DNA of 64,000 nt from Aestuariivivens sediminis (GTDB taxonomy: Bacteria > Bacteroidota > Bacteroidia > Flavobacteriales > Flavobacteriaceae), in the NCBI RefSeq assembly GCF_022662105.1, contig NZ_JAKMCP010000004.1, positions 186,001 to 250,000 of the forward strand. Direction: 5' to 3'. This document shows positions 24,636 through 33,467 of this stretch, piece by piece. Every line of letters begins with the position of its first letter. The first letter of the stretch is position 1. The translations under genes were made by a program, and so were the position numbers. Under the pieces are notes generated by a model that worked only from the letters and a program-made list of their open reading frames with translations, did no database searches and was not told the origin of the DNA.

Positions 24636-26213
24636 TTAGATGTAATGCTCGTTAACCAACTCAATTACACTTTCTATGGTAGGTACTTTGGCAACCCTCA
24701 CGTCTCTAAAATGTTTTCGAGCTTCTTTTGCTGTAGTCTCTCCTATGCAAAAGGCAGTGATTTCTTTACTGTTAAAACGAACATAACTTTCTACAGTTGA
24801 TGGGCTGTAAAACATGACACTTTCCACGGCATCATCCACTTTTACACCATCGTATTTGGTTTGATACGCCTCCACTTCTTTAACCCGTATATTATGATTT
24901 TCTAGTATATTTGGCAAATCATCCAGACGGATATCACTACAGAAATAAGTCACTTCGGTACCATCTATAAATTCAACCAAATATTCAGCCAGCTTTTTAG
25001 CATTCTTTTCGGCGTGCTTTACTTTCCCAATTTTGTTTTCAATCAGTCGTTTGGTCCTACGACCTACGCAATAAATGTTTTTGAATTGTAATTCTGCTGC
25101 AGAATAGTTTGTTATGAGAGCTTCTACGGCATTTTTACTCGTAATAATAACATTCTGAATGCGATGTTTTAAAATCTGAGGGGGAATACGATTTAAACTT
25201 ATTTTTATAAAATCGCTACTTTCTATGGTCACCTTTTCATTCAACAAAAAACGTTGGTTTTCGGTTAATGATTTGGTTGAATACACGTTGGCTTTCTTAT
25301 GGGATTGCTTAATGCTATCCATTAACCGTTTGCCTCCGCGTTCGATAATATAATTGGCGCAAAAGTCGCCAATATCATGATGCTTACCCAGTTTTTCAAC
25401 TCTGGTAACTTCTATTTTTTTTGAGCCATCTTTACTTAACAGGACCCCTTTAAAGGAAACCTCGTCGTTTTTTATCTGTGCTAAAGCACCAATAGGAGCA
25501 GTACATCCACCTTCTAATTTATTTAAGAATTTACGTTCTATGGTCGTGCATATCTCAGTTTCTTCATGGTTTAGTTTGGCGCAGGCCTCCCTCACATAGT
25601 CATCTTCTTCTAAAGCCGTGATCATAATGGCACCCTGGGCTGGTGCAGGAACCATCCAGTTTAAATTGATGGATTGTTCCGGGCGGATACCAATCCTTCC
25701 AATTCCGGCAGCTGCAAATATGGCCCCATCCCATTGCGCATTATCCGCGAGTTTTTGTAATCTTGAATTGACATTGCCTCTCAGGTTTTCGATAGTATGA
25801 GTTGGATAACGGTTTAACCATTGTGCTTTGCGACGCAAGCTTCCTGTAGCGATAACAGCATGTTCGGAAGCCAAAAATTCTTCATTTGTTTTAAAGACTA
25901 AGGTGTCGTTAACGTTACCGCGTTTTAATACTGCAGCTTGGATGATATCCTTAGGTAACATAGTAGGAACATCCTTTAAGGAATGCACGGCAATATCAAT
26001 GTCGTGGTTCAACATGGCAATATCTAAGGTACGCGTAAATATTCCTGTTATGCCTAATTCATAAAGGGGTTTGTCCAGTACAATATCTCCGGTGGATTTA
26101 ACAGGTATGAGTAGGGTATTATACCCTAAACGATCAAGTTGCTGTTGTACAATTTTGGCCTGCCATAATGCTAATTCACTATCACGAGTACCAATTCTTA
26201 TGGTTTTAGACAT
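24636..26213 (-). CDS. hemCD: Fused hydroxymethylbilane synthase / uroporphyrinogen-III synthase (HemC-HemD)
   Basis: One 525-residue chain appears to carry two consecutive heme enzymes. Residues 1 to about 305 are HemC, which polymerises porphobilinogen: catalytic Asp81 (SLKDVPT) and the dipyrromethane-cofactor cysteine Cys237 (EGGCTAPIG) are present. Residues about 310-525 look like HemD, which closes and inverts ring D: ITSKNAVEAL, IYCVGRRTKRLIE, and VMFYSPSTVESYV are typical. The start at 26213 overlaps hemA by 8 bp; an upstream ATG would add 25 residues overlapping hemA further. Fusion may channel the unstable intermediate. Confidence 0.95.
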   Translation of the reverse strand: MSKTIRIGTRDSELALWQAKIVQQQLDRLGYNTLLIPVKSTGDIVLDKPLYELGITGIFTRTLDIAMLNHDIDIAVHSLKDVPTMLPKDIIQAAVLKRGNVNDTLVFKTNEEFLASEHAVIATGSLRRKAQWLNRYPTHTIENLRGNVNSRLQKLADNAQWDGAIFAAAGIGRIGIRPEQSINLNWMVPAPAQGAIMITALEEDDYVREACAKLNHEETEICTTIERKFLNKLEGGCTAPIGALAQIKNDEVSFKGVLLSKDGSKKIEVTRVEKLGKHHDIGDFCANYIIERGGKRLMDSIKQSHKKANVYSTKSLTENQRFLLNEKVTIESSDFIKISLNRIPPQILKHRIQNVIITSKNAVEALITNYSAAELQFKNIYCVGRRTKRLIENKIGKVKHAEKNAKKLAEYLVEFIDGTEVTYFCSDIRLDDLPNILENHNIRVKEVEAYQTKYDGVKVDDAVESVMFYSPSTVESYVRFNSKEITAFCIGETTAKEARKHFRDVRVAKVPTIESVIELVNEHYI

Positions 26214-27471
26214 TGGTTTTTGAAAGTTCTTCCAACTGAAACACTTTTTTAATAAGCTCAAGACTTTCGTCTGTAGATACGTTATCATCTTTTAAATGAT
26301 GCGCAAAGTGGTTGGTTATTTTTTGAATGATATTATTACTGATTAATTCGGCTTGGGCCTCATTAAAATCTATCAATTTTTTACGTTGGATTTCCAATTC
26401 TAAAGCAGCAAAATCACTTAACTTATGCTTTAGGGCTTTAATGGTAGGTGCAAATTTTCGAGTCTCCAACCAACTGTTAAACTCGTCTTTAACCTCTTCA
26501 ATTATGGTTTCAGCTAACGGGATATGGGCACGACGTTTTTCCAGTGTTTCATCAGTAATTTGCGATAGATGATCAAGGTGAACCAAAGCAACCTCCTCTA
26601 AATCCTCGACATTTTCATTAACGTTCTTAGGAATCGATAAATCCAATATGAGTAGGGGTTTTTTAAGCTGTAGAAGGTGTTTATCAATGGTTGGTCGGTG
26701 TGCACCTGTGGCAACGATTAATATGTCCGACTTACTTATTTCTTCCTGTAAATTGGCATAATCCTTAACAAGCAAATTAAATTTTCCGGCAACTTGTTCA
26801 GCCTTATTTTTGGTCCGGTTAATGAGTGTTATATGTTCGTTTTTCGTATGTTTTACTAAATTTTCGCAGGTATTTCTGCCTATTTTTCCCGTGCCGAACA
26901 ACAGTATATTTTTATTGGATATGTCGTCTACATTTTGAAAAATATACTGTACCGATGCAAAAGATACTGAAGTAGCTCCCGAAGAAATATCGGTTTCTGT
27001 CTTAATGCGTTTACTGGCTTGAATGACGGCATTAACCAGACGCTCGCTAAAATGATTTAGTAATCCATGTTTTTTTGATATTCTGGTAGAAGCTTTGAGC
27101 TGACTTATAATTTCGAAATCACCAAGAATCTGGCTATCCAGTCCAGAGCCAACGCGAAACATATGAGAAATGGCATCTTTGTTTTTATGAATATACGCTA
27201 CTTTTTGAAACTCTTCAACTGTACCTTCGGTGTTATCACATAACAGTTGTATAAGTTGATAAGGGTGTTGGGCAAATCCGTATATTTCTGTACGATTACA
27301 TGTCGATGTGACTATTAGGCTTTCAATCCCATTTTCTTTAGCCTGGTTCAGAAGTTTGTATTTCGATTCCTCATCCAAACTAAAATGACCCCTTATATGT
27401 GCATCGGCTTTCTTGTAGCTTAATCCAATGGCATAAAAGTAGTTACTCCTTGAAATATTGTACTTTTGCAT
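26206..27471 (-). CDS. hemA: Glutamyl-tRNA reductase
   Basis: HemA reduces glutamyl-tRNA(Glu) to glutamate-1-semialdehyde with NADPH, the first committed step of the C5 pathway. The catalytic cysteine is Cys58 in TSTCNRTEIYG; the NADPH-binding block GTGKIGRNTCENL and the C-terminal dimerisation helices are present. At 421 residues it has normal length. It heads the minus-strand heme operon, divergent from an AraC-type regulator gene, with a 195-bp shared control region. The next enzyme, HemL, is not in the window. Confidence 0.97.
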   Translation of the reverse strand: MQKYNISRSNYFYAIGLSYKKADAHIRGHFSLDEESKYKLLNQAKENGIESLIVTSTCNRTEIYGFAQHPYQLIQLLCDNTEGTVEEFQKVAYIHKNKDAISHMFRVGSGLDSQILGDFEIISQLKASTRISKKHGLLNHFSERLVNAVIQASKRIKTETDISSGATSVSFASVQYIFQNVDDISNKNILLFGTGKIGRNTCENLVKHTKNEHITLINRTKNKAEQVAGKFNLLVKDYANLQEEISKSDILIVATGAHRPTIDKHLLQLKKPLLILDLSIPKNVNENVEDLEEVALVHLDHLSQITDETLEKRRAHIPLAETIIEEVKDEFNSWLETRKFAPTIKALKHKLSDFAALELEIQRKKLIDFNEAQAELISNNIIQKITNHFAHHLKDDNVSTDESLELIKKVFQLEELSKTNV

Positions 27472-27496
27472 GCTAATAATACCTGATAATCCATAA

Positions 27497-27504
27497 CAAA
27501 TGTA
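27497..27504 (-). promoter_or_regulatory. -7 box of the hemA operon promoter
   Basis: On the minus strand TACATTTG fits the TAnnTTTG consensus, about 26 bp upstream of the hemA start. I could not place a convincing -33 TTG. Confidence 0.5.
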
Positions 27505-27598
27505 GAAGTATAGCCTTAAAAAAAATAACGCTGGAAGAACTTTTAGTGTCGCTCATAGTTTTTTAAACTTTTTTTTATTAAAAACATGATAAATGTCA

Positions 27599-27606
27599 TA
27601 TTTTTG
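27599..27606 (+). promoter_or_regulatory. -7 box of the divergent araC-type regulator promoter
   Basis: TATTTTTG fits TAnnTTTG about 60 bp upstream of the regulator's ATG. It is preceded by ATGATAAATGTCAT, a near-palindrome (27587-27600) that could be an operator between the two divergent promoters. Confidence 0.45.
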
Positions 27607-27666
27607 CCTTTAAAATAGCAGTTTTCAGGTATTTTAATTTAGAACAAATCTAAATAAATTTTAAAA

Positions 27667-28563
27667 ATGAATGAAATCGGGGAAAATAAAAATGTCGCTG
27701 AAGGTACTTTTGAGGAGACTAAAATTGATAATGACTTTTTAGTTTTAACCTTTAAGAATGAAGAAAATGTCGTTCAAAGTCTTGTAAAAGAAATACATAG
27801 TGATTTTATTCAGTTTCATTTCTGTGTAAAGGGTAATGCAAAGTTTATTTTTAATCAGGGACGTTATGCGCTGGATATTCAAGAAGAGAATTCCCTTTTG
27901 CTTTACAACCCACAACGTGAATTACCCCTTAATCTGCAATTGACTCCGAATACATGGATTGTTTCCATTTTAATTTCTATTAAAACCTTTCACGGATTAT
28001 TTTCGCAAGAAGCCGATTATATTTCGTTTTTGAATGAGGACAACAAAGATAAAAAGTATTATAAGGACGGTATTATTTCTCCGTCCATGGCCATTGTATT
28101 AAATCAATTGATTAATTTCAATCTTAATTTGTCCATTAAGAGTTTGTATTTTAAGGGAAAAGCATATGAGCTTTTGAGTTTATATTTTAATCGGAGTGAA
28201 GATGCTAATATAGAGCAATGTCCATTTCTGGTTGATGAAACGAACGTCATTAAAATCAGGAAGGCAAAGGATATCATTGTTGCCCGTATGGCAGAACCAC
28301 CAACGCTTCAAGAGTTGTCTGATGAAATCGGACTGAATTTAAAAAAGCTGAAAGCAGGGTTTAAACAAATTTATGGCGATTCTGTGTTTAGCTTTCTGTT
28401 TGACTATAAAATGGAGGTTGCTCGAAAGTTATTGGAATCTGGCGAGAACAATGTGAATGAAGTGGGACATAAAATAGGTTATAGCACGGCCAGCCATTTT
28501 ATAGCCGCTTTTAAAAAGAAGTACGGCACCACACCGAAAAAATATATTATGTCCTTGACATAA
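27667..28563 (+). CDS. AraC-family transcriptional regulator (PchR-like), divergent from hemA
   Basis: This 298-residue regulator has an N-terminal cupin-like sensing part (about 1-180) and a C-terminal double helix-turn-helix AraC domain (about 195-298). The DEIGLNLKKLKAGFKQIYG recognition segment resembles the PchR branch, which governs siderophore and iron genes. It is transcribed divergently from hemA and upstream of hemH, so it stands at the hinge of both halves of the heme cluster. Control of heme synthesis by iron or a porphyrin ligand is inference from this position. Confidence 0.88.
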   Translation: MNEIGENKNVAEGTFEETKIDNDFLVLTFKNEENVVQSLVKEIHSDFIQFHFCVKGNAKFIFNQGRYALDIQEENSLLLYNPQRELPLNLQLTPNTWIVSILISIKTFHGLFSQEADYISFLNEDNKDKKYYKDGIISPSMAIVLNQLINFNLNLSIKSLYFKGKAYELLSLYFNRSEDANIEQCPFLVDETNVIKIRKAKDIIVARMAEPPTLQELSDEIGLNLKKLKAGFKQIYGDSVFSFLFDYKMEVARKLLESGENNVNEVGHKIGYSTASHFIAAFKKKYGTTPKKYIMSLT

Positions 28564-28574
28564 CGTGTTCCATT

Positions 28575-28607
28575 CCTGAGGGATTGAAATCCTCAGGGGG
28601 AACCCCC
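28575..28607 (+). other. Two mutually exclusive hairpins between araC-type gene and small ORF
   Basis: CCTGAGG (28575-28581) pairs perfectly with CCTCAGG (28591-28597) over a 9-nt loop. GGGGG (28596-28600) can instead pair with CCCCC (28603-28607). They share G28596-28597, so only one can form fully. There is no T-tract, so this is not a classic terminator. Confidence 0.4.
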
Positions 28608-28638
28608 ATAAAAATGTTCAATTTATTTATATTTAACG

Positions 28639-28827
28639 ATGAAATTTTTAACCCCAGAAATTGAGGCTTTATCCAAAGAACAGCCTGGAAAATCGCTCTT
28701 GCGACCAACGGTATCCTGTGGAATTTTTCAAGATTGTGATTACAATGAAGAAAGACCAAAACTTTACCATCAAGAAGAGATTGAAAGAATTCAAAAATCA
28801 TTAATCAAGTCATATCCAAAAATTTAA
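28639..28827 (+). CDS. Small hypothetical protein (62 residues) upstream of hemH
   Basis: This 62-residue protein has no signal peptide or membrane segment. It starts with KFLTPEIEAL, contains two Cys in the middle (SCGIFQDC) and ends in a charged, helix-forming segment. It lies 75 bp after the AraC-type gene and 33 bp before hemH on the same strand. I do not recognise a family. An antisense frame covers the same place but would run against the operon and lacks support. Link to heme metabolism is by position only. Confidence 0.55.
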   Translation: MKFLTPEIEALSKEQPGKSLLRPTVSCGIFQDCDYNEERPKLYHQEEIERIQKSLIKSYPKI

Positions 28828-28860
28828 TTATGAATAATTGATGTTGAAAAGGAATAGGAA

Positions 28861-29898
28861 ATGAAAAAAGGAGTTTTATTAGTAAACCTGGGTTCCCCGG
28901 ATAGTCCGAACCCTAAGGACGTCAAAAAATATTTAGGTGAGTTTTTAATGGACGAAAGGGTTATTGACATCCCTTATACCGCTAGGGCATTACTGGTAAG
29001 GGGCATTATATTAAAAACCAGACCTAAAGCTTCTGCGGCGGCCTATAAAAAAATTTGGTGGGAGCAAGGCTCTCCACTCATCGTTATTTCGGAGCGGTTG
29101 CAAAATAAAATACAGAAGCAGGTTGAAATACCTGTGGCATTAGCTATGCGTTATGGCAGTATGACCATGGAGAAAGGCTTACGTGAATTGGTTAATGCCG
29201 GGGTGGAAGAAGTCTTACTCTTCCCACTGTACCCCCAATTTGCTATGGCAACAACCGAAACCATATTGGTTTTAGCAGAAAAAATTAAACAAACTCATTT
29301 TCCACAATTAAAAATGGAATCGGTTCCGGCATTTTACAACAAATCCGATTATATCCATGTCCTTTCAAATTCCATCAAGACCCATTTGGAAAATAAACCA
29401 TACGAACACCTATTATTCTCATACCACGGGGTACCGGAGCGCCATATTAGAAAAAGTGACGTAACAAAATCGCATTGTAAAATTGACAATAGGTGCTGCG
29501 TGCAACCCAGTGAGGCGCATAAATTTTGTTATAGACATCAGTGTTTGGAAGTCACCCGTTTGGTTGCCCAACAATTGCAATTAAAAGAAGGCACCTTTTC
29601 GACCTCATTTCAATCCCGATTGGGATTCGACCCATGGTTACAGCCTTATACAGACAGGACCATTGAGCGATTAGGGAAACAAGGCATAAAAAACATGGCT
29701 ATTGTAACCCCGGCTTTTGTTAGCGATTGTCTGGAAACCCTTGAAGAAATTGCGATGGAAGGACAAGAAATATTTCATGAAATGGGAGGCAAAATCTTTA
29801 CCACTATTCCGTGCCTGAATGATGATCAGGAGTTTGTAAATTTATTGTCGAATTGGATTAACACTTGGGTTTCCACTGAAACGACAGTTGCAGAATGA
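28861..29898 (+). CDS. hemH: Ferrochelatase
   Basis: HemH inserts Fe2+ into protoporphyrin IX, the final step of protoheme synthesis. The 345-residue protein begins with KKGVLLVNLGSPDSP and carries the metal-binding histidine in FSYHGVPERH (His189), the SHC block and the FQSRLGFDPWLQPYT active-site segment. A Cys-rich stretch (about 200-226) is present, as in many Bacteroidota ferrochelatases. Its stop overlaps the MATE gene start by 4 bp (ATGA), so the two are coupled, and hemJ follows. Confidence 0.97.
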   Translation: MKKGVLLVNLGSPDSPNPKDVKKYLGEFLMDERVIDIPYTARALLVRGIILKTRPKASAAAYKKIWWEQGSPLIVISERLQNKIQKQVEIPVALAMRYGSMTMEKGLRELVNAGVEEVLLFPLYPQFAMATTETILVLAEKIKQTHFPQLKMESVPAFYNKSDYIHVLSNSIKTHLENKPYEHLLFSYHGVPERHIRKSDVTKSHCKIDNRCCVQPSEAHKFCYRHQCLEVTRLVAQQLQLKEGTFSTSFQSRLGFDPWLQPYTDRTIERLGKQGIKNMAIVTPAFVSDCLETLEEIAMEGQEIFHEMGGKIFTTIPCLNDDQEFVNLLSNWINTWVSTETTVAE

Positions 29899-31265
29899 CG
29901 AAGATTTCATCTCAAGATTTAGGGACATTACCCATTAATAAACTTCTTGTAAAGCAAGCCATCCCGGCATCAATTGGTATTTTGGTCATGTCCTTAAATA
30001 TATTGGTAGACACTATATTTGTTGGTAATTGGATTGGATCGGTTGCTATAGCGGCCATTAATGTTGTGCTCCCTGTATCGTTTTTTATCGCGGCACTGGG
30101 AATGTCAATTGGAGTTGGCGGATCGTCCATTATCTCTCGGGCATTGGGAGCAAACCAAAAAGACAAAGCCTTAAAGACTTTTGGGAACCAATTAACATTA
30201 ACCCTGGGATTGACCATAACCATGGTTGTATTTGGTTTGGCTTATGTTGATGATATCATCCCATCATTTGGGGGCAAGGGGGCTATTTTCGAACCGGCAA
30301 AAACTTACTATATCATTGTACTTTATGGGGTGCCTTTTTTGGCACTTTGCATGATGGGAAATACCGTAATACGGGCTGAAGGAAAACCAAAATTCGCCAT
30401 GTATGCCATGATGATTCCATCCTTGGGGAATTTGTTATTAGATTATGTGTTCATCAATCTTTTTGATTGGGGGATGGAAGGTGCCGCATGGGCGACAACC
30501 GGATCCTATTTATTGTGTTTTGGTTTCATAGTGTGGTTCTTTATGTCGAAAAATTCAGAACTGACATTGAATAAATGTCATTTTGGACTTAATAAACCGA
30601 TAGTTAAGGAGATAGGTTCTTTGGGCTTTGTAACGCTTTCAAGACAAGCTGTTGTAAGTATTACCTATCTTTTTATGAATAATATCCTGTACGAACTAGG
30701 CGGTGAATCCTCGGTAACTGCATATGCTATTGTGGGGAGGATGCTTATGTTTGCCCTATTTCCGGTCTATGGTATTACACAAGGATTTTTACCCATTGCA
30801 GGCTATAATTATGGAGCTCAACAATACACTCGGGTGAAAGAAACTATTTTTACGGCCATTAAATATGCTGCTGGTTTGGCGACAATCGTATTTATTTTAC
30901 TGATGTTATTTCCCGAATCCATTACCCGACTCTTCACCAAAGATAGCGTCGTTATTTTAGAAACCCCACCGGCTATGCGATGGGTATTTGCGGCAACGCC
31001 CATAATTGCCATTCAATTAATAGGGGCTGCATATTTTCAAGCTATTGGAAAGGCGAAACAAGCCTTACTGCTGACGCTGACCAGACAAGGGTTTTTCTTT
31101 ATACCGCTAATTTTTATTTTACCATTGTTTTATGGGGAACTTGGGGTATGGATTTCTTTCCCAACGGCCGATATATTGGCCACAATAGTCACAGGATATT
31201 TTTTAAATAGAGAAATTTTTAAGAACTTGAAGCCGGAAACTAACCGTCATGGATTTACTGATTAA
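29895..31265 (+). CDS. MATE family efflux transporter
   Basis: This 456-residue membrane protein has about twelve hydrophobic segments and the MATE organisation of two six-helix halves. Such proteins export drugs or metabolites using sodium or proton gradients. Its start overlaps the hemH stop by 4 bp, and hemJ starts 3 bp after its stop, so it is embedded in the last steps of heme synthesis. That raises the possibility that it exports porphyrin intermediates or protects from drugs; the substrate cannot be read from sequence. Confidence 0.92.
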   Translation: MTKISSQDLGTLPINKLLVKQAIPASIGILVMSLNILVDTIFVGNWIGSVAIAAINVVLPVSFFIAALGMSIGVGGSSIISRALGANQKDKALKTFGNQLTLTLGLTITMVVFGLAYVDDIIPSFGGKGAIFEPAKTYYIIVLYGVPFLALCMMGNTVIRAEGKPKFAMYAMMIPSLGNLLLDYVFINLFDWGMEGAAWATTGSYLLCFGFIVWFFMSKNSELTLNKCHFGLNKPIVKEIGSLGFVTLSRQAVVSITYLFMNNILYELGGESSVTAYAIVGRMLMFALFPVYGITQGFLPIAGYNYGAQQYTRVKETIFTAIKYAAGLATIVFILLMLFPESITRLFTKDSVVILETPPAMRWVFAATPIIAIQLIGAAYFQAIGKAKQALLLTLTRQGFFFIPLIFILPLFYGELGVWISFPTADILATIVTGYFLNREIFKNLKPETNRHGFTD

Positions 31266-31268
31266 GCC

Positions 31269-31817
31269 TTGGAATATTATCAATACATAAAGTCATTTCA
31301 CCTCATTTTCGTAATTACTTGGTTTGCAGGATTATTTTATATTCCACGACTTTTTGTCTATCAAATAGAGGCCTTTTATAAACCAACCACCGAAAAGGAA
31401 ATTTTAGGGAAACAATTAAAACTTATGGCAAATCGCTTATGGTACATTATAACCTGGCCATCGGCGATATTAGCTACCTTTTTTGCTATATGGTTATTGA
31501 TATTGCAACCTTATTGGGTAGAACAAACCTGGATGCAGGTTAAACTGGCATTTGTAGTATTACTTATTATATATCATTTAAAAACACATCAGTATTTTAA
31601 ACAGTTGCAAAAGGACATTATTTCTAAATCATCCAATTTTATGCGTGTATGGAATGAAGGGGCCACATTTATTTTATTTGCAGTGGTATTTTTGGCCATT
31701 CTTAAAAATGCCCTTAATTGGATTTATGGTATTGTAGGGATTCTTGTTTTGGGCATTCTAATAATGTTGGGTTTCAAAATGTACAAATCGATCAGGGAGA
31801 AACATACCTCTGGGTAA
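31269..31817 (+). CDS. hemJ: Protoporphyrinogen IX oxidase HemJ (CopD-like membrane protein)
   Basis: HemJ oxidises protoporphyrinogen IX to protoporphyrin IX at the inner membrane, and it replaces HemG/HemY in many bacteria. The 182-residue protein has about four to five membrane helices, the conserved His11 in FHLIFVITWFAG, an Arg in YIPRLFVY and a Lys in the third helix (QVKLAF). The start must be TTG at 31269: an in-frame stop sits at 31263-31265 and no ATG lies before the conserved His. Being next to hemH completes the final two steps on this transcript. Confidence 0.92.
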   Translation: MEYYQYIKSFHLIFVITWFAGLFYIPRLFVYQIEAFYKPTTEKEILGKQLKLMANRLWYIITWPSAILATFFAIWLLILQPYWVEQTWMQVKLAFVVLLIIYHLKTHQYFKQLQKDIISKSSNFMRVWNEGATFILFAVVFLAILKNALNWIYGIVGILVLGILIMLGFKMYKSIREKHTSG

Positions 31818-32012
31818 CTCGAATGTAAAATTGGATATCAGAGAAAAGCAGCGTTTTGAATAAAGCGTGAAATTAAAATTTACCCAAAAGGATTTGGTGT
31901 GATTATTGTTATCTGTAACCCATTGAACTGAACCTGTTAATGCTTTATAAGTACTGAATGAAACGGCTTTTAAAAGCGGCATCTGGCTGTTTTAAAACAT
32001 AACTATGAACAG

Positions 32013-33464
32013 ATGAAGCTAAAAAATCTATCCTTACGAACCCGAATTTTTATTGCCATGATATTGCTCGTATTATTTGCGTCGATAATCATCGCCTTCA
32101 TATCCATTTTTCAATATAACGAAGAAACCAGGGACTATCATGAGCAACGGTTGGAGCGAAAGGAAAAGGCGATTCAGCGTCATTTAATGAATGTCATAAA
32201 AGAAACGTCCTATCCTGTTTCGACAGAAAAAATTCCCTTAATTTTTAGGGATGAGTTGAATAAAATTGTAGATATTCATTCCTTGCAAATTAACCTTTAT
32301 GATTTGGAGGGCTCCCTTTTAAAATCTTCCAGGGCGGTATTGGCACAAGACACCTTACACCAATGTCTCAGTGCCGAAATTTTAAATGGCATATCCAATA
32401 CAGCGTCTCACAGGTATGTAGATAAACACGAAGAGAATGGGGAAACATATCAATCCTCCTATACGTATTTAACGGATAATAAATTTAAACCGATTGCCAT
32501 TTTAAATTTACCTTATTTGGAGAAGGATGATTTTTTAGCTCGAGAACTTGATGAATTTTTGGTCCGATTGGGATATGCCTATTTGTTAGTTCTTATTATT
32601 GCCATTGGTATAGCCCTGTGGTTATCCAAATACATTACCAAATCATTGCAGGCCATTAGTGATAAAATCAATGAAACGCGATTGGAAAAAAGAAACGAAA
32701 AAATCATTATTGACGATATGAGTGAAGAGATCTTTACCTTGGTAAGCTCATACAACAGCATGATAGATGAATTGCAAGAAAGCGCAGTTAAATTGGCAAC
32801 CAGTGAGCGGGAACAGGCCTGGAGAGAAATGGCAAAGCAGGTTGCCCATGAGATCAAGAATCCATTAACCCCCATGCGTTTAACGGTTCAAAACTTTCAA
32901 CGTAAGTTCGATCCAAAAGATCCAAATATCATTTCGAAAGTGGATGAATACAGTAAAACACTCATTCAACAAATTGATACGATGAGCTCCATAGCTTCTG
33001 CGTTTTCAACTTTTGCTAAAATGCCTGCGCAACAAAATGAAAATTTAAATGTGGTTGAAATTGTGAAACTGGCATTAGACATTTTTAATGAAGAATTTAT
33101 CATTTTTACCACTGAAAAAGAAGACATTATTGCTAAATTTGATAGAACTCAACTTATTCGAGTAGTGACTAATCTGGTTAAGAATGCGATTCAGGCCATT
33201 TCAAAAATTGAATCCCCTCAAATTATCGTCCATGTAAGTGAGTTACAAGATAACGTGGTTGTGACGGTAGCCGACAATGGCATAGGGGTATCGGAAGAGA
33301 ATAAAAACAAAGTGTTCGAACCTAAATTCACGACTAAGTCCAGTGGTATGGGATTAGGATTGGCCATGGTTAAGAACATTGTAGAAACTTACGGGGGCAA
33401 CATTTCTTTCGAATCCAAAAAGGAAAATGGCACCGTATTTAAAGTTGTATTTCCAAAAGCATAG
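32013..33464 (+). CDS. Membrane sensor histidine kinase, NtrY-like, orphan
   Basis: This 483-residue kinase has a membrane helix (about 11-33), a sensory domain (about 34-185), a second helix (about 186-206), a HAMP linker, then HisKA with the phospho-acceptor His279 in VAHEIKNPLTPMRL. The ATPase domain has N (NLVKNAIQAI), G1 (DNGIGV), F (VFEPKFTTK) and G2 (GMGLGLAMVK) boxes. The NPLTPM form of the H-box is typical of NtrY-like kinases. No response regulator lies nearby; the next gene, an enoyl-CoA hydratase, begins 3 bp after it. The 195 bp before it contain no clear element. Confidence 0.93.
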   Translation: MKLKNLSLRTRIFIAMILLVLFASIIIAFISIFQYNEETRDYHEQRLERKEKAIQRHLMNVIKETSYPVSTEKIPLIFRDELNKIVDIHSLQINLYDLEGSLLKSSRAVLAQDTLHQCLSAEILNGISNTASHRYVDKHEENGETYQSSYTYLTDNKFKPIAILNLPYLEKDDFLARELDEFLVRLGYAYLLVLIIAIGIALWLSKYITKSLQAISDKINETRLEKRNEKIIIDDMSEEIFTLVSSYNSMIDELQESAVKLATSEREQAWREMAKQVAHEIKNPLTPMRLTVQNFQRKFDPKDPNIISKVDEYSKTLIQQIDTMSSIASAFSTFAKMPAQQNENLNVVEIVKLALDIFNEEFIIFTTEKEDIIAKFDRTQLIRVVTNLVKNAIQAISKIESPQIIVHVSELQDNVVVTVADNGIGVSEENKNKVFEPKFTTKSSGMGLGLAMVKNIVETYGGNISFESKKENGTVFKVVFPKA

Positions 33465-33467
33465 GGT

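Noticed and set aside
28547-28801. Antisense frame of 84 residues over the small ORF before hemH
   Set aside because: It opposes the operon direction and lacks a start-region signal; the plus-strand ORF fits the operon better.
31758-31982. Antisense frame of about 74 residues overlapping the end of hemJ, with a vaguely barrel-like strand pattern
   Set aside because: It runs against hemJ over 60 bp, has no promoter or terminator, and aromatic strand-like residues can arise from the AT-rich complement. A decayed fragment cannot be excluded but is not supported.
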